This document shows positions 43,035 to 51,207 of a stretch of 64,000 nucleotides of DNA, in pieces. How positions within the stretch are numbered: the first letter of the stretch is position 1; every line of letters starts with the position of its first letter. A program made the position numbers and the translations under genes. The stretch is from assembly GCA_009912175.1 (NCBI GenBank), contig WNDQ01000006.1, forward strand, positions 1 to 64,000, given 5' to 3'. This DNA comes from Paracidovorax wautersii. GTDB taxonomy: Bacteria; Pseudomonadota; Gammaproteobacteria; Burkholderiales; Burkholderiaceae_C. A model generated the notes under the pieces. The model did not search any database. It saw nothing but the letters and a program-made list of their open reading frames with translations, and had not been told where the DNA came from.

Positions 43035-44042
43035 ATGAACACCGCCACCTCCGCCTGGACCGCCGACGACACCGATGACCTTGCCGTCGCCATCGAGCCG
43101 ACCGCTGCCGGCACCGACACGGCCGCCGCAACCGCGGCGGCGCGCGAACGCAAGATCGCCTTCGAGAACAAGAAGCTCGAAAAACGCCTGTGCCGGCAGG
43201 TCGGCCAGGCCATCGTCGACTTCAACATGATCGAGGACGGCGACAAGGTCATGGTCTGCGTCTCGGGCGGCAAGGACAGCTACGGCCTGCTCGACATCCT
43301 GATGAAGCTGCGCCAGCGCGCGCCCATTCGCTTCGACCTGATCGCCGTCAACCTCGACCAGAAGCAGCCGGGCTTCCCGGCCGATGTGCTGCCGCGCTAC
43401 CTGGAATCGGTGGGCGTGCCCTTTCACATCGAGACGCAGGACACCTACTCCATCGTCAAGCAGAAGATCCCCGAGGGCAAGACGATGTGCAGCCTGTGCA
43501 GCCGGCTGCGCCGCGGCATCCTGTACCGCGTGGCGACCGAGCTGGGCGCCACCAAGGTCGCGCTCGGCCATCACCGCGACGACATGCTGCAGACGCTGTT
43601 CCTCAACATGTTCTTCGGCGGCAAGCTCAAGGGCATGCCGCCCAAGCTGGCCAGCGACAACGGCGAGCACATGATCATCCGCCCGCTGGCCTACGTCGAC
43701 GAAAAAGACCCCACGCGCTGGGCGCAGGTGCGCGACTACCCGATCATTCCCTGCACGCTGTGCGGCAGCCAGGAAAACCTGCAGCGCAAGCAGGTCGGCA
43801 ACATGCTGCGCGACTGGGAAAAGCAGTACCCCGGCCACATCGAGAACATGCTGACCGCGCTGCAGAACGTGGTGCCCTCGCACCTGATGGACCGCACGCT
43901 GCACGACTTCGCCGGCCTCAAGACCACGGGCCGCGCCAACCCCGAAGGCGACAAGGCCTTCGACCCCGAGAGCTTCGACGAAACACCCGCCAGCGGCCGC
44001 GCGCCGAACGGCCTGCCGGCCGTGCAGGTGATCAAGCTCTGA
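43035..44042 (+). CDS. ttcA: tRNA 2-thiocytidine(32) synthetase TtcA
   Basis: TtcA thiolates C32 of certain tRNAs using ATP and a [4Fe-4S] cluster. The 335-residue protein has the PP-loop 'SGGKDS' at about 76-81 and the two cluster/catalytic CxxC motifs 'MCSLCSR' and 'PCTLCGSQ', plus the conserved '[22 protein letters not shown]'. The N-terminal 35 residues are an acidic, Thr/Ala-rich extension not typical of E. coli TtcA. It lies 49 nt after folB. Confidence 0.95.
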   Translation: MNTATSAWTADDTDDLAVAIEPTAAGTDTAAATAAARERKIAFENKKLEKRLCRQVGQAIVDFNMIEDGDKVMVCVSGGKDSYGLLDILMKLRQRAPIRFDLIAVNLDQKQPGFPADVLPRYLESVGVPFHIETQDTYSIVKQKIPEGKTMCSLCSRLRRGILYRVATELGATKVALGHHRDDMLQTLFLNMFFGGKLKGMPPKLASDNGEHMIIRPLAYVDEKDPTRWAQVRDYPIIPCTLCGSQENLQRKQVGNMLRDWEKQYPGHIENMLTALQNVVPSHLMDRTLHDFAGLKTTGRANPEGDKAFDPESFDETPASGRAPNGLPAVQVIKL

Positions 44043-44073
44043 GCCTTTCGCCGCCACCGCCAGGAGCCCTTCG

Positions 44074-44724
44074 ATGAACACCGCGTCCCGCCACACCCCT
44101 CTTTCATCGCTGGGCCGCTGGCTGCCGATCCTGGCCGCCGCCGCGCTGCTGTCGGCGTGCGCGGCCACGCAACTGCAGACCAACGTGCAGGCCTACTCCA
44201 CGCTGCAGGCCCTGCCCGCGCAGGCGAACGACCGCACCTACCGCTTCGAGCGCCTGCCCTCGCAGCAGGCCGACGCCGGCCAGGACGACCTGGAGCGGCA
44301 GGCGCGTGTGGCGCTGCAGAAGATCGGCCTGGCGCTGGCGGGTTCGCCCGATGCGCCGACCGCCCAGCGGCCGCGCTACAGCGTGCAGGTGCAGTTGCGC
44401 CAGACCGTGCTGCCGCTCGACCCCTACGGTTTCTACGGCCCTGACCCGTTCTGGGGTCGGGGCTGGGGCCCCGGCTTTTACGGCGCCTGGGCCGGCCCCT
44501 TCTGGTCGTCGGGCCGAACCGAAACACGCAGCGAACTGACACTGCTGCTGCGCGACCTGACCAACGGCCAGGTCGTCTTCGAAGGGCATGCCGTGCACAG
44601 CGACCTGCCGGTGGCGCGCAACGTGCTCGTGCCAGCCCTGCTGGACGCGGCCCTGCGCGACTTTCCCCAACCGCCGGCGGGCACCCGCCAGGTCATCGTG
44701 CCGCTGCCGGCGGCCACACGCTAA
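44074..44724 (+). CDS. DUF4136-type lipoprotein
   Basis: In this 216-residue predicted lipoprotein the signal peptide ends in LLSAC with C29 as the lipidated residue. The remainder matches the DUF4136 pattern ('RTYRFERLPSQQ', 'ARVALQKIGLAL', 'RSELTLLLRDLTNGQVVFEGHA'). A Gly/Trp/Tyr/Pro-rich insertion lies at 'YGFYGPDPFWGRGWGPGFYG'. Function unknown; outer-membrane location is likely but inferred. AGGAG precedes the ATG. Confidence 0.8.
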   Translation: MNTASRHTPLSSLGRWLPILAAAALLSACAATQLQTNVQAYSTLQALPAQANDRTYRFERLPSQQADAGQDDLERQARVALQKIGLALAGSPDAPTAQRPRYSVQVQLRQTVLPLDPYGFYGPDPFWGRGWGPGFYGAWAGPFWSSGRTETRSELTLLLRDLTNGQVVFEGHAVHSDLPVARNVLVPALLDAALRDFPQPPAGTRQVIVPLPAATR

Positions 44725-44736
44725 GCGCTGGACGCC

Positions 44737-45378
44737 ATGAATTTCACCCGCCTCATCGCCGTGCGCCACGGCGAAACCGCCTGGAACGTCGACACCCGCA
44801 TCCAGAGCCATCTCGACATTCCGCTCAACGACACCGGCCTGTGGCAGGCACGCCAGGTGGCGCAGGCCCTGCTGCACGAGGACATCCACGCCATCTACAC
44901 CAGCGACCTGCGGCGCGCCGCCCAGACCGCACGCCATGTGGGCGAAGCCAAGGCGCTGCCCGTGCATGACGAACTGGCCTTGCGCGAACGCGGCTTTGGC
45001 GAGTTCGAAGGGCAGACCTATGCCGAAATCCAGGAACGCTGGCCCGAGGAATCCGTACGCTGGCGCAAGCGCGATCCGCATTTCGCCCCGCCCGGCGGCG
45101 GCGAATCGCTGCTCGTCTTCGGCGACCGCATCCTGCAGGCGGTCCACCGGCTGGCCGCACGACATGCGGGCCAGCAGATCCTGCTGGTCGCCCACGGCGG
45201 CGTGATGGACGTGCTCTACCGCGCCGCCACCCACCTGGACGTGCAGGCCCCGCGCAGCTGGCACCTGGGCAACGCCGCCATCAACCGCCTGCTGTGGACA
45301 CCCGACGGCCTGAGCCTGGTCGGCTGGGCCGACACCCAGCACCTCGAAGACGGTACGCGCGACGAGACCACGGCCTGA
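44737..45378 (+). CDS. Histidine phosphatase family protein (phosphoglycerate mutase-like)
   Basis: The 213-residue protein has the phosphohistidine motif 'AVRHGETAWN' (about 8-17) and 'YTSDLRRAAQTA'. The acid/base region 'LRERGFGEFEGQTYAEI' and the second catalytic His in 'LLVAHGGVMD' follow. It belongs to the branch related to GpmB/CobC rather than true glycolytic mutases, because the substrate loop differs. Substrate unknown. It lies 12 nt after the lipoprotein gene and 16 nt before the sirtuin, so it is probably co-transcribed. Confidence 0.85.
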   Translation: MNFTRLIAVRHGETAWNVDTRIQSHLDIPLNDTGLWQARQVAQALLHEDIHAIYTSDLRRAAQTARHVGEAKALPVHDELALRERGFGEFEGQTYAEIQERWPEESVRWRKRDPHFAPPGGGESLLVFGDRILQAVHRLAARHAGQQILLVAHGGVMDVLYRAATHLDVQAPRSWHLGNAAINRLLWTPDGLSLVGWADTQHLEDGTRDETTA

Positions 45379-45394
45379 CGGGACGCGCCCCTCC

Positions 45395-46264
45395 GTGACC
45401 GACGCAGCCGCCCTCTTCTCCACCGACCGGCGGCCTGCCGCGGCCAGTGACTGGCCCGCCCTCTTCGCGCGCCACACGCGCTGGATGGTGCTGACCGGCG
45501 CGGGCGTGAGCACCGACTCCGGCATTCCCGACTACCGCGACCGCGAAGGCGGCTGGAAACGCCCCGCGCCCATTCAGTTCGGCCCCTTCATGCGCGATCC
45601 GCTGGTGCGCGCCCGCTACTGGGCACGCAGCCTGCTGGGCTGGCGATTCTTCGGCCAGGCCGGCCCCAATGCCGCCCACCAGGCGCTGGCGCAACTGGAA
45701 CAGGCCGGACGCATCGGCCTGCTGCTCACCCAGAACGTCGACGGCCTGCACCAGGCCGCCGGCAGCCAGCGCGTGCTGGAACTGCATGGCGGGCTGGCGC
45801 GCGTGCGTTGCATGGGCTGCGGCGCGTTGTCGCTGCGCGCGGACCTGCAGCCCGAACTGCAGCGGCGCAACCCCGGCTGGGCACGACTCACGGCCACCAT
45901 GGCGCCCGACGGCGATGCCGACCTCGAAGGCCGCGATTTCTCGACCTTCGACGTGCCGCCCTGCCCGGTCTGCGATGGCATCCTCAAACCCGATGTGGTG
46001 TTCTACGGCGAATCGGTCCCGGCCGAACGCCATGTCGCCGCGCAGGCGGCGCTGGCGGCCTGCGACGGCTTGCTGGTGCTGGGCTCGTCGCTGATGGTGC
46101 AGTCAAGCTACCGCTACGCCGTGGCCGCGCACGCGACGGGCAAACCGGTGGTGGCGGTCAACCTCGGGCGCACACGCGCCGACGATCTGCTGAGCTTCAA
46201 GCTCGAAACGCCGGTGGCTGCCGCACTGGCGGCGGTATTGCCCGCCGCCAGTGCGGCAGCCTGA
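45395..46264 (+). CDS. Sir2-family NAD-dependent protein deacylase
   Basis: In this 289-residue sirtuin the NAD-binding 'LTGAGVSTDSGIPDYRDREGGWK' is at about 32-54, with 'TQNVDGLHQAAG' and the catalytic His in 'LELHGGLARVRC'. Zinc cysteines are in two pairs (CMGC and CPVC), and 'KPDVVFYGESVP' and 'VLGSSLMVQSSYR' follow. It starts with GTG, 16 nt after the phosphatase stop. The last 15 codons contain a perfect 19-bp inverted repeat (46217-46260), and the stop lies in a second palindrome shared with the convergent small gene. Confidence 0.9.
   Translation: MTDAAALFSTDRRPAAASDWPALFARHTRWMVLTGAGVSTDSGIPDYRDREGGWKRPAPIQFGPFMRDPLVRARYWARSLLGWRFFGQAGPNAAHQALAQLEQAGRIGLLLTQNVDGLHQAAGSQRVLELHGGLARVRCMGCGALSLRADLQPELQRRNPGWARLTATMAPDGDADLEGRDFSTFDVPPCPVCDGILKPDVVFYGESVPAERHVAAQAALAACDGLLVLGSSLMVQSSYRYAVAAHATGKPVVAVNLGRTRADDLLSFKLETPVAAALAAVLPAASAAA
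46217..46260. repeat. Perfect 19-bp hairpin within the 3' end of the sirtuin gene
   Basis: GCTGCCGCACTGGCGGCGG (46217-46235) is exactly complementary to 46242-46260 with a 6-nt loop TATTGC. Directly after it, GCCTGAATTCAGGC (46259-46272) is a second perfect palindrome holding the stop codons of both convergent genes. There is no T tract. It may serve as a bidirectional transcription barrier or mRNA 3' stabiliser, read through as Ala/Pro/Val codons. Confidence 0.8.
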
Positions 46265-46266
46265 AT

Positions 46267-46455
46267 TCAGGCCGGATTGGCCAGCAGCCGCTCGATCGCC
46301 AGTCCGGCGAAAAAGCCGAGCGCGGCGATGACGGTCCACTTGGACACCGTCAGCCCCAAGCGCTTGTAGCGCGGCTTGCCCGTGGCGCCATAGGCCGCGA
46401 ACAAGGCCGCAGCCACCGCCAGCAGCAAAAAGAGGACGATGCGGAAAAGCAGCAC
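46267..46455 (-). CDS. Small two-helix membrane protein (62 aa), unknown
   Basis: GTG at 46455, 14 nt after the lpxC stop, opens a 62-residue frame. One hydrophobic helix (VLLFRIVLFLLLAVAAALFA) is followed by a basic loop (GKPRYKRLG) and a second helix (WTVIAALGFFAGLAIERLL). Its placement right behind lpxC and the membrane-protein composition support a real gene at the tail of the dcw-lpxC run. No family recognised. It converges on the sirtuin with 2 nt between stops. Confidence 0.7.
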   Translation of the reverse strand: MLLFRIVLFLLLAVAAALFAAYGATGKPRYKRLGLTVSKWTVIAALGFFAGLAIERLLANPA

Positions 46456-46469
46456 GGCCGGGCGCCTGA

Positions 46470-47393
46470 CTACCAGGCGCGGGCCAGCTGCACGAAGCCG
46501 CGCGGCGCGCGCGCGGCGTCCTGGAAGGTCACGACCTCGTAGGCGGTTTCGTCGGCCAGCAGCACACGCAGCAGCTTGTTGTTGAGCGCGTGGCCCGAGC
46601 GGAAGGCGCTGTAGGCGGCCAGCAGCGGCTTGCCGACCACGTACAGGTCGCCGATGGCGTCGAGGATCTTGTGCTTGGCGAACTCGTCGTCGTAGCGCAG
46701 GCCCTCGGCGTTGAGCACCTTGTAGTCGTCCATCACGATGGCGTTGTCGAGCCCACCGCCCAGCGCCAGGCCGTGCGTGCGCAGCATCTCGACGTCCTTG
46801 GTGAAACCGAAGGTGCGCGCACGCGCGATGTCGCGTGTGTAGTTGCCCTCGGACAGGTCGAACTCGACGCTCTGGCCCGTGGAGTCCACCACGGGGTGGT
46901 GGAATTCGATGTCGAAACGCAGCTTGTAGCCGTGGTAGGGCTCCAGGCGCGCCCACTTGAGGCTGTGGCCCTCGCCCTCGCGGATCTCGACCGGCTTGAG
47001 CACACGGATGAAACGTTTGGGCGCGTTCTGCAGCTCGATGCCAGCACTCTGCAGCAGGAACACAAAAGCCGCGGCCGAGCCGTCGAGGATGGGCACTTCG
47101 TCGGCCGTGATGTCGACATACAGGTTGTCGATGCCCAGGCCCGCAAACGCCGACATCAGATGCTCGGTCGTCTGCACCTTGGCGTCACCCGCCGAGATGG
47201 TCGTGGCCATGCGCGTGTCGGTCACCGACAGCGCATTGACGGGAATGTCGACCGGCACAGGCAGGTCCACCCGGCGAAACACGATGCCCGTGTCGGGCTG
47301 GGCCGGGCGCAGCGTGATTTCCACACGCTGTCCGCTGTGCACGCCCACGCCCACGGCGCGGGTGATGGTCTTGAGGGTACGTTGTTGCAGCAC
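46470..47393 (-). CDS. lpxC: UDP-3-O-acyl-N-acetylglucosamine deacetylase
   Basis: LpxC catalyses the committed zinc-dependent deacetylation in lipid A synthesis. The 307-residue protein is of family size, with '[16 protein letters not shown]', the zinc His in '[16 protein letters not shown]' and '[15 protein letters not shown]'. The second zinc/catalytic segment is '[18 protein letters not shown]' with '[14 protein letters not shown]'. It follows ftsZ across a 300-nt gap, the usual gene order in proteobacteria. Confidence 0.96.
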   Translation of the reverse strand: MLQQRTLKTITRAVGVGVHSGQRVEITLRPAQPDTGIVFRRVDLPVPVDIPVNALSVTDTRMATTISAGDAKVQTTEHLMSAFAGLGIDNLYVDITADEVPILDGSAAAFVFLLQSAGIELQNAPKRFIRVLKPVEIREGEGHSLKWARLEPYHGYKLRFDIEFHHPVVDSTGQSVEFDLSEGNYTRDIARARTFGFTKDVEMLRTHGLALGGGLDNAIVMDDYKVLNAEGLRYDDEFAKHKILDAIGDLYVVGKPLLAAYSAFRSGHALNNKLLRVLLADETAYEVVTFQDAARAPRGFVQLARAW

Positions 47394-47693
47394 GGGGTGG
47401 ATTTTAATCGAGCAGGCCCCCGCACCCGTGCGGGGACCGACGCTCCACGGCCTAATTCGCCGATAGCCTGAGACTAAGCAAGCCCAGGGCGCTCCCCAAG
47501 CGAAAGCGCTGCGGCCTCAGCCCCTGGTGGCCTTTCAAGTCACAGCGTGGACGGGCTTTGCCCGTTCACGGCTGTGGCCCCCTGGGGGCTGAGGGCCGCG
47601 GCTCCAAGTCTGCCTGCGCAGACTTGGACGGACCGAAGAGCCCCGGCCTCTGGCCGGGAGCGCTGGGCGGACAGGCGCTTCGGGGGATCTCAA
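47394..47693. other. 300-nt gap between ftsZ and lpxC with long hairpin and repeat
   Basis: The gap contains repeat copy B (47584-47686) and, overlapping it, a long imperfect inverted repeat. GCGGCCTCAGCCCCTGGTGG (from 47511) pairs with the complementary arm ending at 47599, with a nested hairpin ACGGGC-TTT-GCCCGT at 47551-47565. Much of 47511-47599 could fold as one rod. It probably limits readthrough from ftsZ into lpxC. The remaining approximately 110 nt upstream of lpxC must hold its promoter; none stands out. Confidence 0.55.
47584..47686. repeat. Dispersed 103-bp intergenic repeat, copy B (inverted relative to copy A)
   Basis: The reverse complement of this stretch is nearly identical to 1636-1738, starting CCCCCGAAGCGCCTGT and ending CTCAGCCCCC. 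The internal hairpins are conserved, and the CCAAGTCTGC/GCAGACTTGG stem is perfect here and longer than in copy A. It begins 8 nt after the ftsZ stop codon. Confidence 0.75.
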
Positions 47694-48896
47694 TCAATCA
47701 GCCTGGCGACGCAGAAACGCCGGAATCTCGAAGTCTTCCATGCCACCCGAAGCCAGCGCGTCGACCTTGGCCGCGGCCTGGGTGCGGTTGGTGCGCCAGA
47801 CACTGGGCACGGCCGAGTTCGCGTAGTCGGCCTGTTGCACGCCCGCGGGGGCATGGCCGCCGAAGGCTGCGGCGGGCAGGCCGTCGGTGCCGGTGCCGCG
47901 CAGGACTTCGAGCACGGGCTGCTGGCGGCGCGCCTGGCCGCGGCTCAGGCCGGTGGCGACCACGGTCACGCGGATCTGGTCGCCCAGGCTGTCGTCGTAG
48001 GCGGTGCCGTAGATCACGTGGGCTTCGGACGAGGCATAGGCACGGATGGTGTTCATCGCGAGCTTGGACTCCGACAGCTTGAGCGAGCCCTTGGCCGCCG
48101 AGATCAGCACCAGCACGCCCTTGGCGCCCGACAGGTCTATGCCTTCGAGCAGCGGGCAGGCCACGGCCTGTTCGGCCGCGATGCGGGCGCGGTCCGGGCC
48201 GTCGGCCACGGCCGTGCCCATCATGGCCTTGCCGGGCTCGCCCATGACGGTGCGCACGTCTTCGAAGTCGACGTTGACGTGGCCCGGCACGTTGATGATC
48301 TCGGCAATACCGCCCACGGCGTTCTTGAGCACGTCGTTGGCCTGCGCGAAGGCTTCGTCCTGGGTGATGTCGTCACCCAGCACGTCCAGCAGCTTCTCGT
48401 TGAGCACCACGATCAGCGAGTCGACGTTGGCTTCCAGCTCCTGCAGGCCCTGGTCGGCGTTGGTCATGCGGCGACCACCTTCCCAGTCGAAGGGCTTGGT
48501 GACCACGCCCACCGTCAGGATGCCCATGTCCTTGGCAACTCGCGCGATGATGGGCGCCGCGCCCGTGCCGGTGCCACCGCCCATGCCGGCGGTGATGAAC
48601 AGCATGTGCGCGCCCGCGATGGCGTTGCGGATGTCTTCTTCCGCGGCCAGCGCCGCTTCGCGGCCCTTGTCGGGCTTGCTGCCCGCGCCCAGGCCGTTGG
48701 TGCCCAATTGGATGAGCTTGTGCGCCGACGAGCGCGTGAGCGCCTGTGCGTCGGTGTTGGCGCAGACGAATTCCACGCCTTGCACCTTGGTGTCGATCAT
48801 GTGCTCGACGGCATTGCCGCCGCCCCCTCCCACGCCGATCACCTTGATCTGGGTGCCTTGGTTGAATTCTTCCACTTCAATCATTTCGATGGGCAT
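47694..48896 (-). CDS. ftsZ: Cell division GTPase FtsZ
   Basis: FtsZ is the tubulin-like protein that polymerises into the division ring. In the 400-residue protein the GTPase domain includes 'VIGVGGGGGNAVEHMI' and the tubulin signature 'GMGGGTGTGAAP', with the T7-loop region 'NADQGLQELEANVDSLIVVLNEKLLD'. A poorly conserved linker of about 60 residues leads to the C-terminal conserved peptide 'DFEIPAFLRRQAD', which binds FtsA/ZipA. It is separated from ftsA by 240 nt, so it probably has its own promoters. Confidence 0.97.
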   Translation of the reverse strand: MPIEMIEVEEFNQGTQIKVIGVGGGGGNAVEHMIDTKVQGVEFVCANTDAQALTRSSAHKLIQLGTNGLGAGSKPDKGREAALAAEEDIRNAIAGAHMLFITAGMGGGTGTGAAPIIARVAKDMGILTVGVVTKPFDWEGGRRMTNADQGLQELEANVDSLIVVLNEKLLDVLGDDITQDEAFAQANDVLKNAVGGIAEIINVPGHVNVDFEDVRTVMGEPGKAMMGTAVADGPDRARIAAEQAVACPLLEGIDLSGAKGVLVLISAAKGSLKLSESKLAMNTIRAYASSEAHVIYGTAYDDSLGDQIRVTVVATGLSRGQARRQQPVLEVLRGTGTDGLPAAAFGGHAPAGVQQADYANSAVPSVWRTNRTQAAAKVDALASGGMEDFEIPAFLRRQAD

Positions 48897-49136
48897 GTTG
48901 GTTCTCCTGAAAGTGTGCTGCGATGTTCTGAACTGAAACGGTCTCGATCCTTCGGGTCCTGCCGCCTGGCGGGCTGCTGCGTGCGCTTGCGTGCAACGCG
49001 ACGGGGGGCGGGGTCCCCGGCGGCGCCAGCCAAGGCCAGCGCCAGCGCCAGAACCATCGGTCGCGCCAGGGCGGATGGCTCCTGCTCCGGTTGAGAAAGC
49101 GTTTGCTGTGCATGGTTCCGGCTTGCTTGCAATTGG
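48897..49136 (-). promoter_or_regulatory. ftsA-ftsZ intergenic region, probable ftsZ promoter/leader
   Basis: A 240-nt break in an otherwise gapless cluster. It holds AGGAGAA just before the ftsZ ATG, but no confident -35/-10 pair or NrdR/SOS-type operator. Two overlapping short frames (48877-49113 and 48881-49132) have basic, low-complexity products and no RBS; I do not regard them as genes. Confidence 0.35.
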
Positions 49137-50366
49137 TTAGAAAGTCCGCCCGAACCAGTCCTTGAGCTGGCCGAAGACGTTCTGCACGGGCGAGGCCTTC
49201 TGCGCCACCTTGTGGCCGCGCAGGCGGCTCAGGCGCGCCTCTTCCATCAGGCCCATCACCGTGGAGGCGCGCGGCTGCGCAACCATGTCGGAGAGGGCCT
49301 TGGTGTACTGCGGCATGCCGCGGCGCACGGGCTTGAGGAAGATGTCCTCGCCCAGCTCCACCATGCCCTGCATGACGGCGCTGCCGCCCGTGATGACGAT
49401 GCCCGAGGACAGCATCTCCTCGTAGCCCGATTCGCGGATGACCTGCTGCACCAGCGAGTAGATTTCTTCGACGCGCGGCTCGATCACGCCGGCCAGCACC
49501 TGGCGGCTGAGCATGCGCGGGCCGCGGTCGCCCAGGCCCGGCACCTCGACCTGCGTGTCGGGGTCGGCCAGCAGCTGCTTGGCGCAGCCGTGGTCGACCT
49601 TGATGTCCTCGGCGTCCTTGGTCGGCGTGCGCAGCGCCATGGCGATGTCGCTGGTGATGAGGTCGCCCGCGATCGGGATCACCGAGGTGTAGCGGATCGC
49701 GCCGCCCGAAAACACCGCCACGTCGGTCGTGCCCGCGCCGATGTCGACCAGCGCCACGCCCAGTTCCATTTCATCTTCGGTCAGCACCGACAGGCTCGAG
49801 GCCAGCGGGTTGAGCATGAGCTGGTCGACCTCCAGGCCGCAGCGGCGCACGCACTTGACGATGTTCTCGGCCGCGCTCTGCGCGCCGGTGACGATGTGCA
49901 CCTTGGCTTCCAGGCGGATGCCGCTCATGCCGATGGGTTCACGCACGTCCTGGCCGTCGATCACGAATTCCTGCGGCTCGACCAGCAGCAGCCGCTGGTC
50001 GGTGGAGATGTTGATGGCCTTGGCGGTCTCGACCACCCGCGCGACGTCGGCGGCGCTGACCTCGCGGTCCTTGATGGCCACCATGCCGCTGGAGTTGATG
50101 CCGCGGATGTGGCTGCCCGTGATGCCGGTGTAGACCCGCGTGATCTTGCAGTCGGCCATCAGCTCGGCCTCTTTCAAGGCCTGCTGGATGCTGGCCACCG
50201 TGGCATCGATGTTGACCACGACACCGCGCTTGAGCCCGTTGCTGGGCGCCACGCCCAGGCCGACCAGCTTGAGCTCTCCGCCCGGCAGGATCTCGGCCAC
50301 GACCGCCATGATCTTGCTGGTGCCGATGTCCAGTCCCACCACGATGTCTTTGTAGTCTTTTGCCAT
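49137..50366 (-). CDS. ftsA: Cell division protein FtsA
   Basis: FtsA is the actin-like protein that tethers FtsZ filaments to the membrane and recruits the divisome. The 409-residue protein has the ATPase phosphate-1 motif 'VVGLDIGTSKIMAVV' (10-24), 'VALVDIGAGTTDVAVFSGG', and 'GIVITGGSAVMQGM' in the last subdomain. The C-terminal amphipathic membrane-targeting helix is 'FGQLKDWFGRTF'. Its ATG lies 36 nt downstream of the expected ftsQ stop, which is out of frame here (see ftsQ). Confidence 0.96.
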   Translation of the reverse strand: MAKDYKDIVVGLDIGTSKIMAVVAEILPGGELKLVGLGVAPSNGLKRGVVVNIDATVASIQQALKEAELMADCKITRVYTGITGSHIRGINSSGMVAIKDREVSAADVARVVETAKAINISTDQRLLLVEPQEFVIDGQDVREPIGMSGIRLEAKVHIVTGAQSAAENIVKCVRRCGLEVDQLMLNPLASSLSVLTEDEMELGVALVDIGAGTTDVAVFSGGAIRYTSVIPIAGDLITSDIAMALRTPTKDAEDIKVDHGCAKQLLADPDTQVEVPGLGDRGPRMLSRQVLAGVIEPRVEEIYSLVQQVIRESGYEEMLSSGIVITGGSAVMQGMVELGEDIFLKPVRRGMPQYTKALSDMVAQPRASTVMGLMEEARLSRLRGHKVAQKASPVQNVFGQLKDWFGRTF

Positions 50367-50402
50367 ATGCGTTGATTCCGTTTGACTCTGTGCGGATTGC
50401 CT

Positions 50403-51207
50403 CTAGCGGCGCCCCGTTTTTTTGCTCTCGCCCCGTCGTCACGCCCGCCAGCTTGAGCGCGTAGCCGTCGGCGTAGCGCAGGTCGGCCGTCTCGATGTGC
50501 TCCGAGCGCGTGCGTCCGTACTTGGCCCCCGCCTGCGCGAAGGTGCCCACGAAGCGCTGCACGCGCGCGGTGATCTGTTCGTCGCTGCCGCGCCCGATCT
50601 CGATGCGCGCGCCGCTGGCCATGCTGGCCTGCCAGCCGCCATGCACCGACAGGGTGAGCGACTTCATCGGCTGCTTCAGGCCGTCCTGCAGCAGCGGCGC
50701 CAGCAGCCTGGACATGCGCAGCACCTCGGGCGCCGTGCCCGCCGGGCCATCGAGCAGGACCAGGTTCTCGCCCTCGACATCGGCCAGGCTCGCCTCGAAC
50801 ACCTCGCCAAAGCTGTTGACCAGGGTCGACTTCTCGGCCGGGCCCCAATAGGCGGCGGGCTGGTGCTCCTGCAGCACCACTTCCAGTTCGTCGGGAAAGG
50901 CGCGCCGCACCACGGCCTGCCGCACCCACGGCAGGCTCTCGAACACCTCGCGCGTGCGGGCCAGATCGAGGGTGAAGAAATTGCCGGCCAGCCGGCTCGC
51001 GACCTGTGCGTGCACGGCCGCGGCGCTCTGGCGGTCCACATCGCCCTGCAGCACGACGTCGCGCAGGTCGAACACCGGCTGCCGCACCACCCAGCTCACG
51101 GCCGCGCCCGCGCACAGCAGCGCCGCCGCGGCAAACAGCAGCGACGCCAGCCCGTTCATGAAACGGACGTCGAAGGGCTGGGGCTGGGGCGGCCAGGGCC
51201 TGTTCAC
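50403..51207 (-). CDS. ftsQ: Cell division protein FtsQ, apparent frameshift at its C-terminus
   Basis: FtsQ is the bitopic divisome protein that holds FtsB/FtsL. From GTG 51207 (GTGA overlap with ddl) the frame encodes a cytoplasmic tail, a TM helix ('[23 protein letters not shown]') and a POTRA domain ('[20 protein letters not shown]'). The conserved '[17 protein letters not shown]' and '[19 protein letters not shown]' follow, about 262 residues. Then an A7 run (50417-50423) and a G4 run (50431-50434) occur. In the reading frame there is no stop, and it continues through ftsA to 49939. Removing one base from either run gives a TAG at 50405-50403 and a 267-residue protein ending ...TGRR. The coordinates assume that correction. 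Either a sequencing error or a real mutation. Confidence 0.8.

Noticed and set aside
48877-49132. Two overlapping short frames in the ftsA-ftsZ gap
   Set aside because: Different frames through the same DNA, basic low-complexity products, no good RBS; one needs a TTG start.
50415-50424. Programmed -1 frameshift at the AAAAAAC heptamer in ftsQ
   Set aside because: A -1 shift leads into a frame without a stop until 50174, deep inside ftsA. Only a +1 correction reaches the nearby TAG, so a simple indel is the better explanation.
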